Of a stretch of DNA of 34,614 nucleotides, positions 27,082 through 34,614 are shown piece after piece. The notes beneath the pieces are model-generated. The model did no database searches and was not told the origin of the DNA. It saw only the letters and a list, made by a program, of their open reading frames with translations. The stretch's first letter is position 1; every line of letters begins with the position of its first letter. A program made the translations under genes and the position numbers. The DNA comes from Bradyrhizobium sp. (GTDB taxonomy: Bacteria; Pseudomonadota; Alphaproteobacteria; Rhizobiales; Xanthobacteraceae), in assembly GCA_028290305.1 (NCBI GenBank), contig JAQGKC010000140.1, forward strand, positions 1 through 34,614. The letters are read 5' to 3'.

Positions 27082-28185
27082 ATGAGTTTGCCCAAAGATG
27101 ACGCCGCTGTCCTGTCGGCGCGATGGACCGAAGGCGTACTGCTCAAGCGCGACGTGTTTTCTACCGTCGAACGCGGCCGCTTTCGCGAGCGAAACGGCGA
27201 AGTCGATGCGGTGTTGCGCCGGCTCGACCAGGTGCCGTGGTGGTCCTACATCCCGGCGCGCCATCTGTTCGCCCGCGAACGCCGCGCGCTGGCGCTGGCG
27301 CGCGACCTGCATGTCGGGCCGGAATTGCTGTGGGCCGGCCGGCAGGCGCTGGTGCGCGGGTTCATCAACGGCGTGGCGCTGCATCTGGCAAAACCGACAG
27401 GCGATATCGCCTATTTCCGTTCTGCCAAAGAGGCGCTGCGCAAGCTGCATCGCGCCGGCATCTGTCATAACGACCTCGCCAAGGAGCAGAACTGGCTGCG
27501 CGGCAGTGACGGCCGCGCCTATGTGACCGACTTTCAGCTTGCGGCCTGTTTCAAAACCCGCGGCCGGCTGTTTCGGATCGCCGCGTATGAGGATCTCCGG
27601 CATCTGCTCAAGCACAAGCGCAGCTATGCGCCGGAGGCGCTGACGCCGAAGGAACGCAAGATTCTCGCGCGCAAATCGCTGGTCGCCAGCATCTGGCTTA
27701 TGACCGGCAAGAAAGTCTACCGCGCCATCACCCGCGGCCTGTTCAACTTTACCGATCGCGAAGGCGGCGGCCGGCGGCTTGTCAATGACGCCCCGGTGCT
27801 GATCGATCTGATCAGGAAAAATCCTGCCGTCCGCGACACCGCCATTGTCGCGTTCGCCGACCGCCGTACCGGCGTCGGGCTTTACGCCTTCGTCGAGGCC
27901 GACCAGACCGCACTCGAATCGCAATTGCGCAACGAACTCGCGGCGGCGAAAGGCCCAAAACCGCCGGAACATATCCAGGTGGTGCAGGCACTGCCGCGCG
28001 ACAGCGCCGGAAAACCCCGCACCGAGATCCTGCAGCTTGTCGCGATGAACCAGCTCGACCTGATCGAGCCGATGATGACGAGTGACACCGACCGCGCGTT
28101 CCTGAAGAGCATTCTCGAATCGCGCAAAAATTTGCGGGATCGATTTAATTTCGAAGCGATGGATCATACGCCGACGTCATCCTGA
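27082..28185 (+). CDS. Kinase-like domain fused to an acyl-CoA synthetase C-terminal subdomain
   Basis: The 367-residue protein has two parts. Residues about 1-220 resemble small RIO/LPS-type kinases: the catalytic loop G-I-C-H129-N-D131-L-A-K-E-Q-N137 and a metal-binding V-T-D150-F-Q in place of DFG. Residues about 250-345 resemble the C-terminal subdomain of AMP-forming acyl-CoA synthetases: VRDTAIVAFADRRTGVGLYAFVE (in part), PEHIQVVQALPRD, and SAGK311PRTEIL with the lysine that acts in adenylation. The N-terminal core domain of the synthetase is absent. ATG 27082 is used; the frame extends upstream into trmFO. Function is unknown; activity of either half is an inference. Confidence 0.85.
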   Translation: MSLPKDDAAVLSARWTEGVLLKRDVFSTVERGRFRERNGEVDAVLRRLDQVPWWSYIPARHLFARERRALALARDLHVGPELLWAGRQALVRGFINGVALHLAKPTGDIAYFRSAKEALRKLHRAGICHNDLAKEQNWLRGSDGRAYVTDFQLAACFKTRGRLFRIAAYEDLRHLLKHKRSYAPEALTPKERKILARKSLVASIWLMTGKKVYRAITRGLFNFTDREGGGRRLVNDAPVLIDLIRKNPAVRDTAIVAFADRRTGVGLYAFVEADQTALESQLRNELAAAKGPKPPEHIQVVQALPRDSAGKPRTEILQLVAMNQLDLIEPMMTSDTDRAFLKSILESRKNLRDRFNFEAMDHTPTSS

Positions 28186-28211
28186 AGTGCGCCGCTCATC
28201 TCCACTCACAA

Positions 28212-28312
28212 CGTCACCGCCCGCGAAAGCGGGTGGCCCAGTATTCCAGGGCGTCAGTGATGGAATCGAGAGGTTGTAGCGTACTGGATACTCGCTTTCG
28301 CGGAGTATGACG
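28212..28312. repeat. Imperfect palindromic repeat between convergent genes
   Basis: The left arm (28212-28243, CGTCACCGCCCGCGAAAGCG...) and the complement of the right arm (28282-28312, CGTCATACTCCGCGAAAGCG...) share CGTCA, CCGCGAAAGCG and CCAGTA with scattered changes. The centre is 38 bases. The element occupies most of the gap between the convergent genes ending at 28185 and 28352. Elements of the form CGTCA...CCGCGAAAGCGG...CCAGTA are common in Bradyrhizobium as far as I recall. Confidence 0.75.
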
Positions 28313-28351
28313 GTTTCCTATGGCCGCACCTCAGTGCGCGTCATCTTCACG

Positions 28352-29212
28352 CTACGTGAACATCCGCGACCTTGACGCCCGCCACAACGCCCACAGCGTC
28401 CGAAACCTTGACGTGACATGGAGCGTGTAGGGATCGCTGTCCGCGCGCGACATCCGCGTCAGATCGCGGCTGACCAGCGCCAGCGGCAGGAATACCGGCC
28501 TTATCTCTGGCGGCGCGTTGTCCAGGAGCGTGAGTGCCGTCTTCAAATGCCCCTGCGCCTCGCCGATCAGCTGATCCAGTACCGCGCGAAGCCTCGGTGT
28601 CTGTTTGCCTGCGAACACCTCTTCCATCCCGACGCCGTGGCTCTCCAGCAATTGCAGCGGCACGAACAATTGGCGCCGCGAGGCGTCCAGCGGCAGTGCC
28701 GCCATGACCTGCGCCATGCCTTGCGCCAGTCCGGCATGGCGCGCGAGGTGCTCGATCTCTTCTGACTGCCAGCCGGCAATCCGCGCGCCCAGCGAAAACA
28801 GCGCCGACGAGGTGTCGTCGATATAGCCCTCCAGCGCCGCCATGGTCGGCATCGGATCGTTGTAGAGATCGAACTGATGCTCATCGATCAGGCGCGACAG
28901 CCGCTCGACCGGCAGACCCGCGCTACGGATTGCCAGCAGCAGTTCGGCCGCAACCGGATTGCCTTCGACCCCGCCACGCTCCTCGCCTGCGAGCATGTCG
29001 GTCCACCATTGCAGGCGCATTTCGCCCGGCAGCGGCTGGCTCACCTGCTCACGCACGCGGGAAATCTCGACGTTAAAGGCATAAAGCGCCAGCAGCGCGC
29101 GACGCTGGGCGGCCGGCATAAACAGCGTGGAGGCATAGCGGGTAAAATCATGGGCACGCACCTGTTCGGCGCAGAAGTCGGCGGATTGCTTGCCTCCGTC
29201 CGCGCTGCTCAT
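28352..29212 (-). CDS. NDUFAF6-like squalene/phytoene synthase-fold protein
   Basis: The 286-residue protein has the all-helical phytoene/squalene synthase fold (RYASTLFMPAAQRRALLALYAFN, RLQWWTDML, YIDDTSSALFSLGA, HAGLAQGMAQ, LFVPLQLLESHGV). The two Asp-rich metal motifs of active synthases are degraded: the first reads E49-I-S-R-V-R-E55 and the RD of the second is replaced by alanines. This and the AFNVEI-x-RVRE pattern match the group of human NDUFAF6 (C8orf38), a complex I assembly factor. Its ATG overlaps the stop of the NDUFAF3-like gene by 4 bases. A role in respiratory complex assembly is inferred, not shown. Confidence 0.8.
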   Translation of the reverse strand: MSSADGGKQSADFCAEQVRAHDFTRYASTLFMPAAQRRALLALYAFNVEISRVREQVSQPLPGEMRLQWWTDMLAGEERGGVEGNPVAAELLLAIRSAGLPVERLSRLIDEHQFDLYNDPMPTMAALEGYIDDTSSALFSLGARIAGWQSEEIEHLARHAGLAQGMAQVMAALPLDASRRQLFVPLQLLESHGVGMEEVFAGKQTPRLRAVLDQLIGEAQGHLKTALTLLDNAPPEIRPVFLPLALVSRDLTRMSRADSDPYTLHVTSRFRTLWALWRASRSRMFT

Positions 29213-29592
29213 GGCACCGCGATCAGCGCCGCCGCGACGCGCCGCCGCTCGCCGATCATGATGTTGTAGGTGCGAACAGCGGGGCCGGTCTGCATCGCAT
29301 CCAGCACCACCCTCACCGCCCGCAACGCCTCACGAAGATCAGATGGAGGCAGCCAGACATCGGTGCCGGTACCTATAATCAGGGTATCGATGCCATTAGC
29401 CGCGGCGAACACGCGGGCCAGCGAGGCCTTGTCGATATCGCCAGCCTTTGTGACCGGCCAGGCCCAGATCGCATCCGGCAGGCACAGCAGCGAGCCGCGA
29501 TGCGACATGTCCGCGAAGGCGAATCCGCCCTTGCCGTAGGCTTCGATCGGTGCCGACCTCGGAAGATGCGGAGCGTCCGAGCGGTCAGCCAT
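29209..29592 (-). CDS. Mth938/DUF498 domain protein, NDUFAF3-like
   Basis: The 127-residue protein is a single Mth938-type domain: IEAYGKGGFAFADMSHRGSLLCLPD, TLIIGTGTDVWLPPSDLREAL, and the end VRTYNIMIGERRRVAAALIAVP (read in part). It is the bacterial form of NDUFAF3, a mitochondrial complex I assembly factor. It starts 2 bases after the secF stop and overlaps the NDUFAF6-like gene by 4 bases. That position beside secDF is known to be conserved in alphaproteobacteria and was used to argue for a membrane-protein biogenesis role. No enzyme residue is recognised. Confidence 0.88.
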   Translation of the reverse strand: MADRSDAPHLPRSAPIEAYGKGGFAFADMSHRGSLLCLPDAIWAWPVTKAGDIDKASLARVFAAANGIDTLIIGTGTDVWLPPSDLREALRAVRVVLDAMQTGPAVRTYNIMIGERRRVAAALIAVP

Positions 29593-29594
29593 GG

Positions 29595-30611
29595 CTACTT
29601 TTTCGCAGGCTTATCCGACGGCTTGTCCGGCGCGTCGGCACGGTGGTCGCCGACACCGAGGTAGATCAGGATCGGTGCCGCGATGAAAATCGAAGTGTAG
29701 GTGCCGACCAGCACCACGCCGAACATCATCACGGCGGTGAAGCTGTGAATGGCGTTGCCGCCGAACAGCAACAGCGCCAGCAAAGCCAGCGTCACCGTGA
29801 CGTGCGTGATAATCGAGCGCGACAGCGTCGAGTTGATCGATTCGTTGAGCAATTCGGGCATCGGCATTTTCTTGTAACGCCGCAGCATTTCGCGAATTCG
29901 GTCATAGATCACGACGGTGTCGTTCAGCGAATAGCCGAGGATCGTCAAAAGCGCCGCAATGCTGGTGAGATCGAAATCGACCTGCGTGATCGACATGAAG
30001 CCGATCGTCAGCACGATGTCGTGGACGTTGGCGATCATGGCGCCGAGCGCGAACTGCCATTCGAATCGGAACCAGAGATAGATCAGGATCGCAAAGATCG
30101 CGAGCATCAGGCCGAGCATGCCGTAGGCCAGCAATTCTCCGGAGACGCGCGGCCCCACCACTTCGACACGCCGGTACTCGACGGCGTCGCCGAGCGCGCC
30201 GCGAACTTTTTGTACCGCCTCCTGTTGCGCGGCATCGCCGCCGGGCTGTTCGGCAACCCTGATCAGCACCTCGGCGGGACCGCCGAACTGCTGCAACTGG
30301 ATATCGCCCAGGCCTAGCGTAGACAGGGTGGCGCGCATCGAGGCGATATCAGCGGTGCCGGACTTGGCCTGAACTTCCAGCAGCGTGCCGCCCTTGAAGT
30401 CGATGCCGAAATTCAGCCCGTGGGTAAAGAACAGCGTGATCGCGACGATCGAAAGCAACGCCGAAATCGGAAAACTGATGCGGCGGAAACGCGTAAAGTC
30501 GAAATGCGTATTATCCGGGACGATCCGCAGCGACGGCAGCCAGCCGAAGCAGCTGACGACCGTCAGCACGACGATGAGGGCGCCCAACCCTAGGAGAACG
30601 AGATGTGTCAC
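29595..30611 (-). CDS. secF: Protein translocase subunit SecF
   Basis: SecF pairs with SecD in the inner membrane and uses the proton gradient to pull exported proteins into the periplasm. The 338 residues contain the family signatures RFRRISFPISALLS, FGIDFKGGTLLEVQ, TIGFMSITQVDFDLTSIAALLTILGYSLNDTVVIYDRIRE (in part) and STLSRSIITHVTVTLALL. The start is GTG at 30611 with GGAG 6 bases upstream. This adds an extra hydrophobic segment (LVLLGLGALIVVLTVVSCF) before the usual first helix at about residue 45, so the topology may have one helix more than the standard six. It lies 119 bases after secD and 2 bases before the NDUFAF3-like gene. Confidence 0.96.
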   Translation of the reverse strand: MTHLVLLGLGALIVVLTVVSCFGWLPSLRIVPDNTHFDFTRFRRISFPISALLSIVAITLFFTHGLNFGIDFKGGTLLEVQAKSGTADIASMRATLSTLGLGDIQLQQFGGPAEVLIRVAEQPGGDAAQQEAVQKVRGALGDAVEYRRVEVVGPRVSGELLAYGMLGLMLAIFAILIYLWFRFEWQFALGAMIANVHDIVLTIGFMSITQVDFDLTSIAALLTILGYSLNDTVVIYDRIREMLRRYKKMPMPELLNESINSTLSRSIITHVTVTLALLALLLFGGNAIHSFTAVMMFGVVLVGTYTSIFIAAPILIYLGVGDHRADAPDKPSDKPAKK

Positions 30612-30685
30612 GACCGGCTCCGCATTCCCTGGAATATGACCCAGCCACGCTGGATCATATTCTTCGCGTTATCTTCTTGTGAGGC

Positions 30686-30728
30686 CATGATCTCAACCGA
30701 AAACCGGTATCCCCGTTTCGGGATCATG
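30686..30728. repeat. Rhizobial AACCGGTT-type palindromic repeat, copy 2
   Basis: Inverted ends CATGATC (30686-30692) and GATCATG (30722-30728) enclose GAAAACCGGTATCCCCGTTTC-like sequence (GAAAACCGGTATCCCCGTTT). It resembles the rhizobial repeat GATCC-AAAAGTGGGAACCGGTTTTC with inverted CATGATC ends. It begins 2 bases after the secD stop codon and lies in the secD-secF gap, so it could affect read-through or mRNA stability between the two. Copy 1 is at 4376-4431. Confidence 0.7.
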
Positions 30729-30730
30729 CC

Positions 30731-32329
30731 CTAAATCGGCACGCTTTGCGGCCGCTTCCACCGCACCCAGCCCGCGACGATCAGCCGGGTCAGCGTAAAC
30801 GCGGTAAAGACGGTGGTGATGATGCCTATGCCGAGCGTCACGGCGAAGCCGCGTACCGGCCCGGTGCCGATGTAAAACAGCACCGCTGCAGCGATGAAGG
30901 TGGTGATGTTGGAATCGAGAATCGTCGACAACGCCCGCTTGAAGCCGGCGTCGATCGCGGAAATCGCGGTGCGCCCGCCGCGCAATTCCTCACGGATGCG
31001 CTCATAGATCAGCACGTTGGAGTCGACGGCGATGCCGACCGTGAGCACGATGCCGGCGATGCCGGGCAAAGTCAGCGTCGCATTCAATAGCGACAGCAAA
31101 CCAAAGATCATCGCAACGTTGATGGCAACCGCGATGTTGGCGAACACGCCGAACAGCCGATAGGTCAGGAGCATGAACACGATGACCATGATCGAACCGA
31201 CATAGGCCGCGAGTTCACCCTTTTCGATCGAATCCTGACCGAGCCCCGGTCCGACGGTTCGTTCCTCGATGATCGTCAACGGCGCGGGCAGCGCGCCAGC
31301 GCGCAGCAGGATCGCCAGATCGTTGGCCTGCTGCACGGTAAAATTGCCGGAAATCTGCCCGGCGCCCCCGGTGATCGGCTCGCGGATCACGGGCGCTGAA
31401 ATCACCTCGTTGTCGAGCACGATCGCAAAGGGTTGTCCGACATTCTCCGAGGTTGCTTGCGCGAATTTGCGCGAGCCGGAGGTATTGAAGCGGAAGCTGA
31501 CGATCGGCTCGCCCGAGCGCTGGTCGAAGCCGGGTTGTGCATCGGTCAGGTCGCCACCAGAGACCAGCACCTGCTTCTTGATCACATAGGGCGTCTTCGG
31601 CGCGGTCGAACTCATCAGCACTTCGGAGTCGGGGGGCACCCTGCCCTGCAAGGCCTGATCCGGCGGCACCGTGGTGTCGACCATGCGGAATTCCATCTTG
31701 GCGGTCTTGCCCAGAATGTTCTTGAGCTGGGTGGGATCCTGCAAACCGGGCACCTGAACCAAAATGCGATCGGTACCCTGGCGCTGGATCAGCGGTTCGA
31801 CGGTGCCGAGTTCGTTGACGCGGCGCTCGACGATCTGGATCGACTGTTCGATCGTCTGCCGGATGCGTTCGGTGATAGCAGCTTGCGGAACCGTCAGCCG
31901 GATCAGCCCGCCGCCGGCGTCGCTGACTTCCAGGCTGCGCTGGCCGCTGGAGCCGAGCAAACCGCCGAGCGGCTGCGACAACTCGCGCAGTTTCGTCAGC
32001 GCGTTTTGCAGATCGGTATCCTTGACGCGGACCTCGACGCTGTCGGGACGCGTGGCAAGGCCGGTGTAACCGATCTTGGCGTCGCGCAGCGTGCGGCGCA
32101 CGTCATCGCGGATCTGGTCGAGCTTTTCTTTCTTCACGTAATTCGAGTCGACCTCGAGCAGCAGATAGGAACCGCCCTGCAGATCGAGGCCGAGCACCAG
32201 ACGGCGCTGGGCCCATGCCGGCCAAGCCTTGACGGTGGCTTCGGGGAAGAAATTTGGAACGGCGCAAAGGCACACCACCAGCGCCGTCAGGATGATCGCC
32301 AGCGCCTTCCATCGCGTGAAATACAACAT
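30731..32329 (-). CDS. secD: Protein translocase subunit SecD
   Basis: SecD carries the large periplasmic domain of the SecDF proton-driven export motor. The 532 residues include the first helix (ALAIILTALVVCLCAVPNF), LVLGLDLQGGSYLLLEVD (the D1 region), the P1 domain, and the C-terminal five-helix block with GIAGIVLTVGIAVDSNVLIYERIREEL (in part), AGFKRALSTILDSNITTFIAA and the conserved Asp needed for proton flow. ATG 32329. It lies 56 bases after yajC in the same direction, and secF follows after the palindromic repeat, so yajC-secD-secF is one operon. Confidence 0.97.
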   Translation of the reverse strand: MLYFTRWKALAIILTALVVCLCAVPNFFPEATVKAWPAWAQRRLVLGLDLQGGSYLLLEVDSNYVKKEKLDQIRDDVRRTLRDAKIGYTGLATRPDSVEVRVKDTDLQNALTKLRELSQPLGGLLGSSGQRSLEVSDAGGGLIRLTVPQAAITERIRQTIEQSIQIVERRVNELGTVEPLIQRQGTDRILVQVPGLQDPTQLKNILGKTAKMEFRMVDTTVPPDQALQGRVPPDSEVLMSSTAPKTPYVIKKQVLVSGGDLTDAQPGFDQRSGEPIVSFRFNTSGSRKFAQATSENVGQPFAIVLDNEVISAPVIREPITGGAGQISGNFTVQQANDLAILLRAGALPAPLTIIEERTVGPGLGQDSIEKGELAAYVGSIMVIVFMLLTYRLFGVFANIAVAINVAMIFGLLSLLNATLTLPGIAGIVLTVGIAVDSNVLIYERIREELRGGRTAISAIDAGFKRALSTILDSNITTFIAAAVLFYIGTGPVRGFAVTLGIGIITTVFTAFTLTRLIVAGWVRWKRPQSVPI

Positions 32330-32385
32330 CGAGTTGACCCGTCAGATTCTGGCAGATTCTGGAATGTGCGCCGTTGGAAAACGCG

Positions 32386-32751
32386 CTAACTCGCCGAGGC
32401 GTCGTCCCTGGCGGTGTCGGCCTTTTCCTTGGCTGGCTCGCCCTTGGCGCGCACGCCCGAAATCATCTGCCGCATTTGCCGCACCCGGACCCCGTCGGAG
32501 ATTTCGAATTCGATCTGGTCGTCATCGACCACTTTTGTCACTTTGCCGACAAGGCCGCCGGTCGTAACAACCGTATCGCCGCGGCGGATGTTCTTCACGA
32601 GTTCGGCGTGGTCCTTCACCTTCTTCTGCTGCGGCCGCAGAATCAGGAAATACATGATCACAAAGATCAGCGCGAACGGCAGCAGTGACATCAACATGCT
32701 GTTGGTGTCGCCAGCGCCCGCGGCCTGGGCAAACGCAGGAGTAATCAGCAT
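32386..32751 (-). CDS. yajC: Preprotein translocase subunit YajC
   Basis: YajC is a small inner-membrane partner of SecDF and YidC. The 121 residues have one N-terminal helix (LMSLLPFALIFVIMYFLIL) followed at once by the family motif RPQQKKVKDHAELVKNIRRG, then the SH3-like DTVVTTGGLVGKVTKVVDDD and a charged tail (KGEPAKEKADTARDD). ATG 32751 has a GAGG Shine-Dalgarno. It is the first gene of the export operon; the promoter should lie in 32752-32930, shared with the divergent DUF815 gene. Confidence 0.96.
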   Translation of the reverse strand: MLITPAFAQAAGAGDTNSMLMSLLPFALIFVIMYFLILRPQQKKVKDHAELVKNIRRGDTVVTTGGLVGKVTKVVDDDQIEFEISDGVRVRQMRQMISGVRAKGEPAKEKADTARDDASAS

Positions 32752-32930
32752 TCGGACGATCCTCGTGAAACGGGAATGAACCGGCGACGCATTGGCGTCC
32801 GGCCGGTTCGGGCAAATTCGCGCGGACTATAGCGGCCGCGGTCCCAATTGCAACGCTGCCATACCCCTCATTTCGCGGCTTGCGGCCTACCGAAAGCCCC
32901 GATATGGCTGCGCCGTCAGGAACCCCAAAG

Positions 32931-33902
32931 ATGCCGAAAAAAGCCCGTAAAACCGCGCCTCGCGCCGCCTCCAAAGCGGCCTCCCGGAAATCGCCGATAG
33001 CAGCGACAAAACGTCCCCCGGCCCCCTCCCCGCAAGACACCGTGGAGCGGATCGCGCGCGCGCTCGAGGGGATCGCAGCGCACCTGTCCAAAACATCGCC
33101 GGCGTCACCCGCCGCCGACATATTCGGGAGCGCCGATGCCTTCGTCTGGCACCCCGACGGACGGCTGGCGCCGGTGCCGCGCGTCAGCCGCGTCGAACTC
33201 TTTCTGCTCAAGGGTATCGAGCGGATGCGCGACATCCTGATCGAGAACACCGAGCGCTTCGCCGACGGCCTGCCCGCCAACAACGCGCTGCTATGGGGTG
33301 CGCGCGGCATGGGAAAATCGTCGCTGGTGAAGGCGACGCATGCCAGCATCAACGCCAACCGCAAGCCGGCCGACCGCCTGAAGCTGATCGAGATTCATCG
33401 CGAGGACATCGAGAGCCTTCCGATGCTGATGGACCTGCTGCGCAGCTCGGATTTCCATTTCATCGTGTTCTGCGACGACCTGTCGTTCGACGGCAATGAC
33501 GCCTCCTACAAGTCGTTGAAGGCGGTGCTGGAAGGCGGCATCGAGGGACGGCCCGACAATGTGATCCTGTACGCAACCTCCAACCGGCGTCATTTGCTGG
33601 CGCGCGAGATGATCGAGAACGAGCGCTCGACCGCGATCAATCCCGGCGAAGCGGTCGAGGAGAAAGTCTCGCTGTCGGATCGTTTTGGATTGTGGCTCGG
33701 CTTTCACCGCTGCAGCCAGGATGAATACCTCGCGATGGTGAAGGGCTATTGCGGCCATTTCGGCATCAAGCTCGCCGAAGACGAACTCGATCGCGAAGCG
33801 CTGGAATGGTCGACCACGCGCGGCGCCCGTTCCGGCCGCGTCGCCTGGCAGTTCACGCAGGAATTGGCCGGGCGGCTCGGAGTGCGGCTGAGCGCGACGT
33901 AG
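32931..33902 (+). CDS. DUF815 family AAA+ ATPase
   Basis: The 323-residue protein has a Lys/Ala-rich, probably disordered N-terminal tail (MPKKARKTAPRAASKAASRK) and then the DUF815 ATPase: Walker A NALLWGARGMGKSSLVKA, Walker B FIVFCDDLSFDGND, VILYATSNRRHLL (sensor 1), SLSDRFGLWLGF and a final WSTTRGARSGRVAWQF. The family is widespread and its role is not established. ATG 32931 is chosen for AGGAA 8 bases upstream; ATG 32904 is in frame and possible. It is divergent from yajC and followed 26 bases later by an ABC substrate-binding gene. Confidence 0.88.
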   Translation: MPKKARKTAPRAASKAASRKSPIAATKRPPAPSPQDTVERIARALEGIAAHLSKTSPASPAADIFGSADAFVWHPDGRLAPVPRVSRVELFLLKGIERMRDILIENTERFADGLPANNALLWGARGMGKSSLVKATHASINANRKPADRLKLIEIHREDIESLPMLMDLLRSSDFHFIVFCDDLSFDGNDASYKSLKAVLEGGIEGRPDNVILYATSNRRHLLAREMIENERSTAINPGEAVEEKVSLSDRFGLWLGFHRCSQDEYLAMVKGYCGHFGIKLAEDELDREALEWSTTRGARSGRVAWQFTQELAGRLGVRLSAT

Positions 33903-33928
33903 AGGCCACGCCAGGGAGGCTGTCAGCC

Positions 33929-34614
33929 ATGAAACGCCGCACGGTGCTTGCGGGAATTGCCACCATCTTGGCGCAACGTCGCTTGATGGCGCAGACGCCG
34001 CCGCGCGATGGAATGCGCCGCCTCGGCGTGCTGATGGGAACTCTGGCCGACGATCCGGTGGCACGAACCTACGTAGCTGCGCTGATCAAGGGCCTTCGCG
34101 GCTACGACTGGCAGGAGGGGAAAAACCTGCGCGTCGACTGGCGCTGGACCGGCGGCGATCCCGCACTGTTCGATCGCTACGCGGCAGAACTGGTGGCACT
34201 CGGTCCCGATGTGCTTCTCGCGCAGGCGAGCCCGTCTGTCGTTGCGTTGCAGCGCAATACCACCACTATCCCCATCGTGTTCACGATGGTGTCCGATCCG
34301 GTCGGCCAGGGCTTTGTGGAAAACCTGGCGCGTCCCGGCGGCAACATCACCGGCTTCAGCGATTTCAATGCGCTGATGGCCGGCAAATGGCTGGAGATGC
34401 TGACCCACGTCGCGCCGCCGGTCGTGCGCGTCGCGGTTCTGTACAATCCCGTAACCGCTCCCTATGCCGGCCTGATGATGGGCGCCATCGCGGACGCGGC
34501 ACCGTCCTTCGGCATCACGGCGCAAGGCGCACCCTGCCGCGACGCGGCCGAGATCCAGTCGGTGATCGCGGGGCTTGCGCGCGAAGAACGCGGCGGTTTG
34601 CTGGTTTTGACGGA
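33929..34614 (+). CDS. ABC transporter substrate-binding protein (partial, 3' end missing)
   Basis: The frame opens with ATG 33929 (GGGAGG at 33914-33919) and runs off the window after 228 codons. A signal with twin arginines (MKRRTVLAGIATILAQRRLMAQ) is followed by the ABC_sub_bind layout (PF04392 type): RRLGVLMGTLADDP, GLRGYDWQEGKNLRVDWRW, AELVALGPDVLLAQASPSV, TIPIVFTMVSDPVGQGFVENLARPGGNITGF (in part) and VRVAVLYNP. Relatives are periplasmic binding proteins for amino-acid-like or aromatic ligands; the ligand is unknown. The permease and ATPase genes, if present, lie outside the window. Confidence 0.88.
   Translation, partial: MKRRTVLAGIATILAQRRLMAQTPPRDGMRRLGVLMGTLADDPVARTYVAALIKGLRGYDWQEGKNLRVDWRWTGGDPALFDRYAAELVALGPDVLLAQASPSVVALQRNTTTIPIVFTMVSDPVGQGFVENLARPGGNITGFSDFNALMAGKWLEMLTHVAPPVVRVAVLYNPVTAPYAGLMMGAIADAAPSFGITAQGAPCRDAAEIQSVIAGLAREERGGLLVLT

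Noticed and set aside
25512..27146. Long minus-strand open frame (544 codons) opposite trmFO
   Set aside because: It is antisense to a clear trmFO; composition reflects the complementary strand only.
31433..32389. Plus-strand open frame (318 codons) opposite secD
   Set aside because: It is antisense to secD with no Shine-Dalgarno and no motif.

Overview
The window is chromosomal DNA from a GC-rich alphaproteobacterium, most likely Bradyrhizobium or a close relative in the Nitrobacteraceae. That placement is an inference. It rests on the protein sequences (a GyrA of the alphaproteobacterial type, TrmFO, a loop-rich Omp25/31-type porin, an NDUFAF3/NDUFAF6-like pair beside secDF), on LexA boxes of the GTTC-N7-GTTC type used by this class, and on several intergenic palindromic repeat families of the kind common in Bradyrhizobium. 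No tRNA, rRNA or CRISPR array was found.

Layout. Positions 1-67 hold the last codons of an IS3-type transposase that enters from the left. Positions 288-503 hold a small zinc-ribbon protein. A minus-strand block (548-4929) follows: tgt and queA (queuosine tRNA modification, overlapping by 4 bases), a cytosolic cyclophilin, a secreted TonB-C-like protein, a periplasmic cyclophilin and coaD. Next come a small secreted protein, gyrA (5524-8241) and a DUF2306 membrane protein. Positions 9205-14186 form a DNA-maintenance region. It contains ssb (minus) and uvrA (plus), each with its own LexA box, a perfect DnaA-box sequence between them, and a porin gene with a strong terminator inserted between the two.

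Positions 14191-25524 are accessory-looking: a DUF3658-like protein, a lone SMC/ABC-type ATPase, a DUF296 protein coupled to an acyl-CoA synthetase, tiny membrane and zinc-finger proteins, two tandem paralogous mini-GNATs, a Tat-type exported fumarylacetoacetase-like protein, DUF3597 and DUF2189 proteins, a lytic transglycosylase, small secreted proteins and a DUF1127 protein.

Positions 25641-28185 carry trmFO followed after 7 bases by an unusual fusion of a kinase-like domain with the C-terminal subdomain of an acyl-CoA synthetase. Positions 28352-32751 (minus) are a protein-export operon read yajC-secD-secF, continuing with 2-base spacing and then a 4-base overlap into bacterial relatives of the mitochondrial complex I assembly factors NDUFAF3 and NDUFAF6. 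Divergent from yajC is a DUF815 AAA+ ATPase, followed by an ABC substrate-binding protein cut by the window edge.

The observations most worth following are the kinase/acyl-CoA-ligase-tail fusion, the Sec plus complex I assembly operon, a tRNA-guanine transglycosylase that has lost all four usual zinc ligands, the tandem mini-GNAT pair, a 42-residue DnaJ-type zinc-finger protein, and the family of palindromic elements parked at gene ends.
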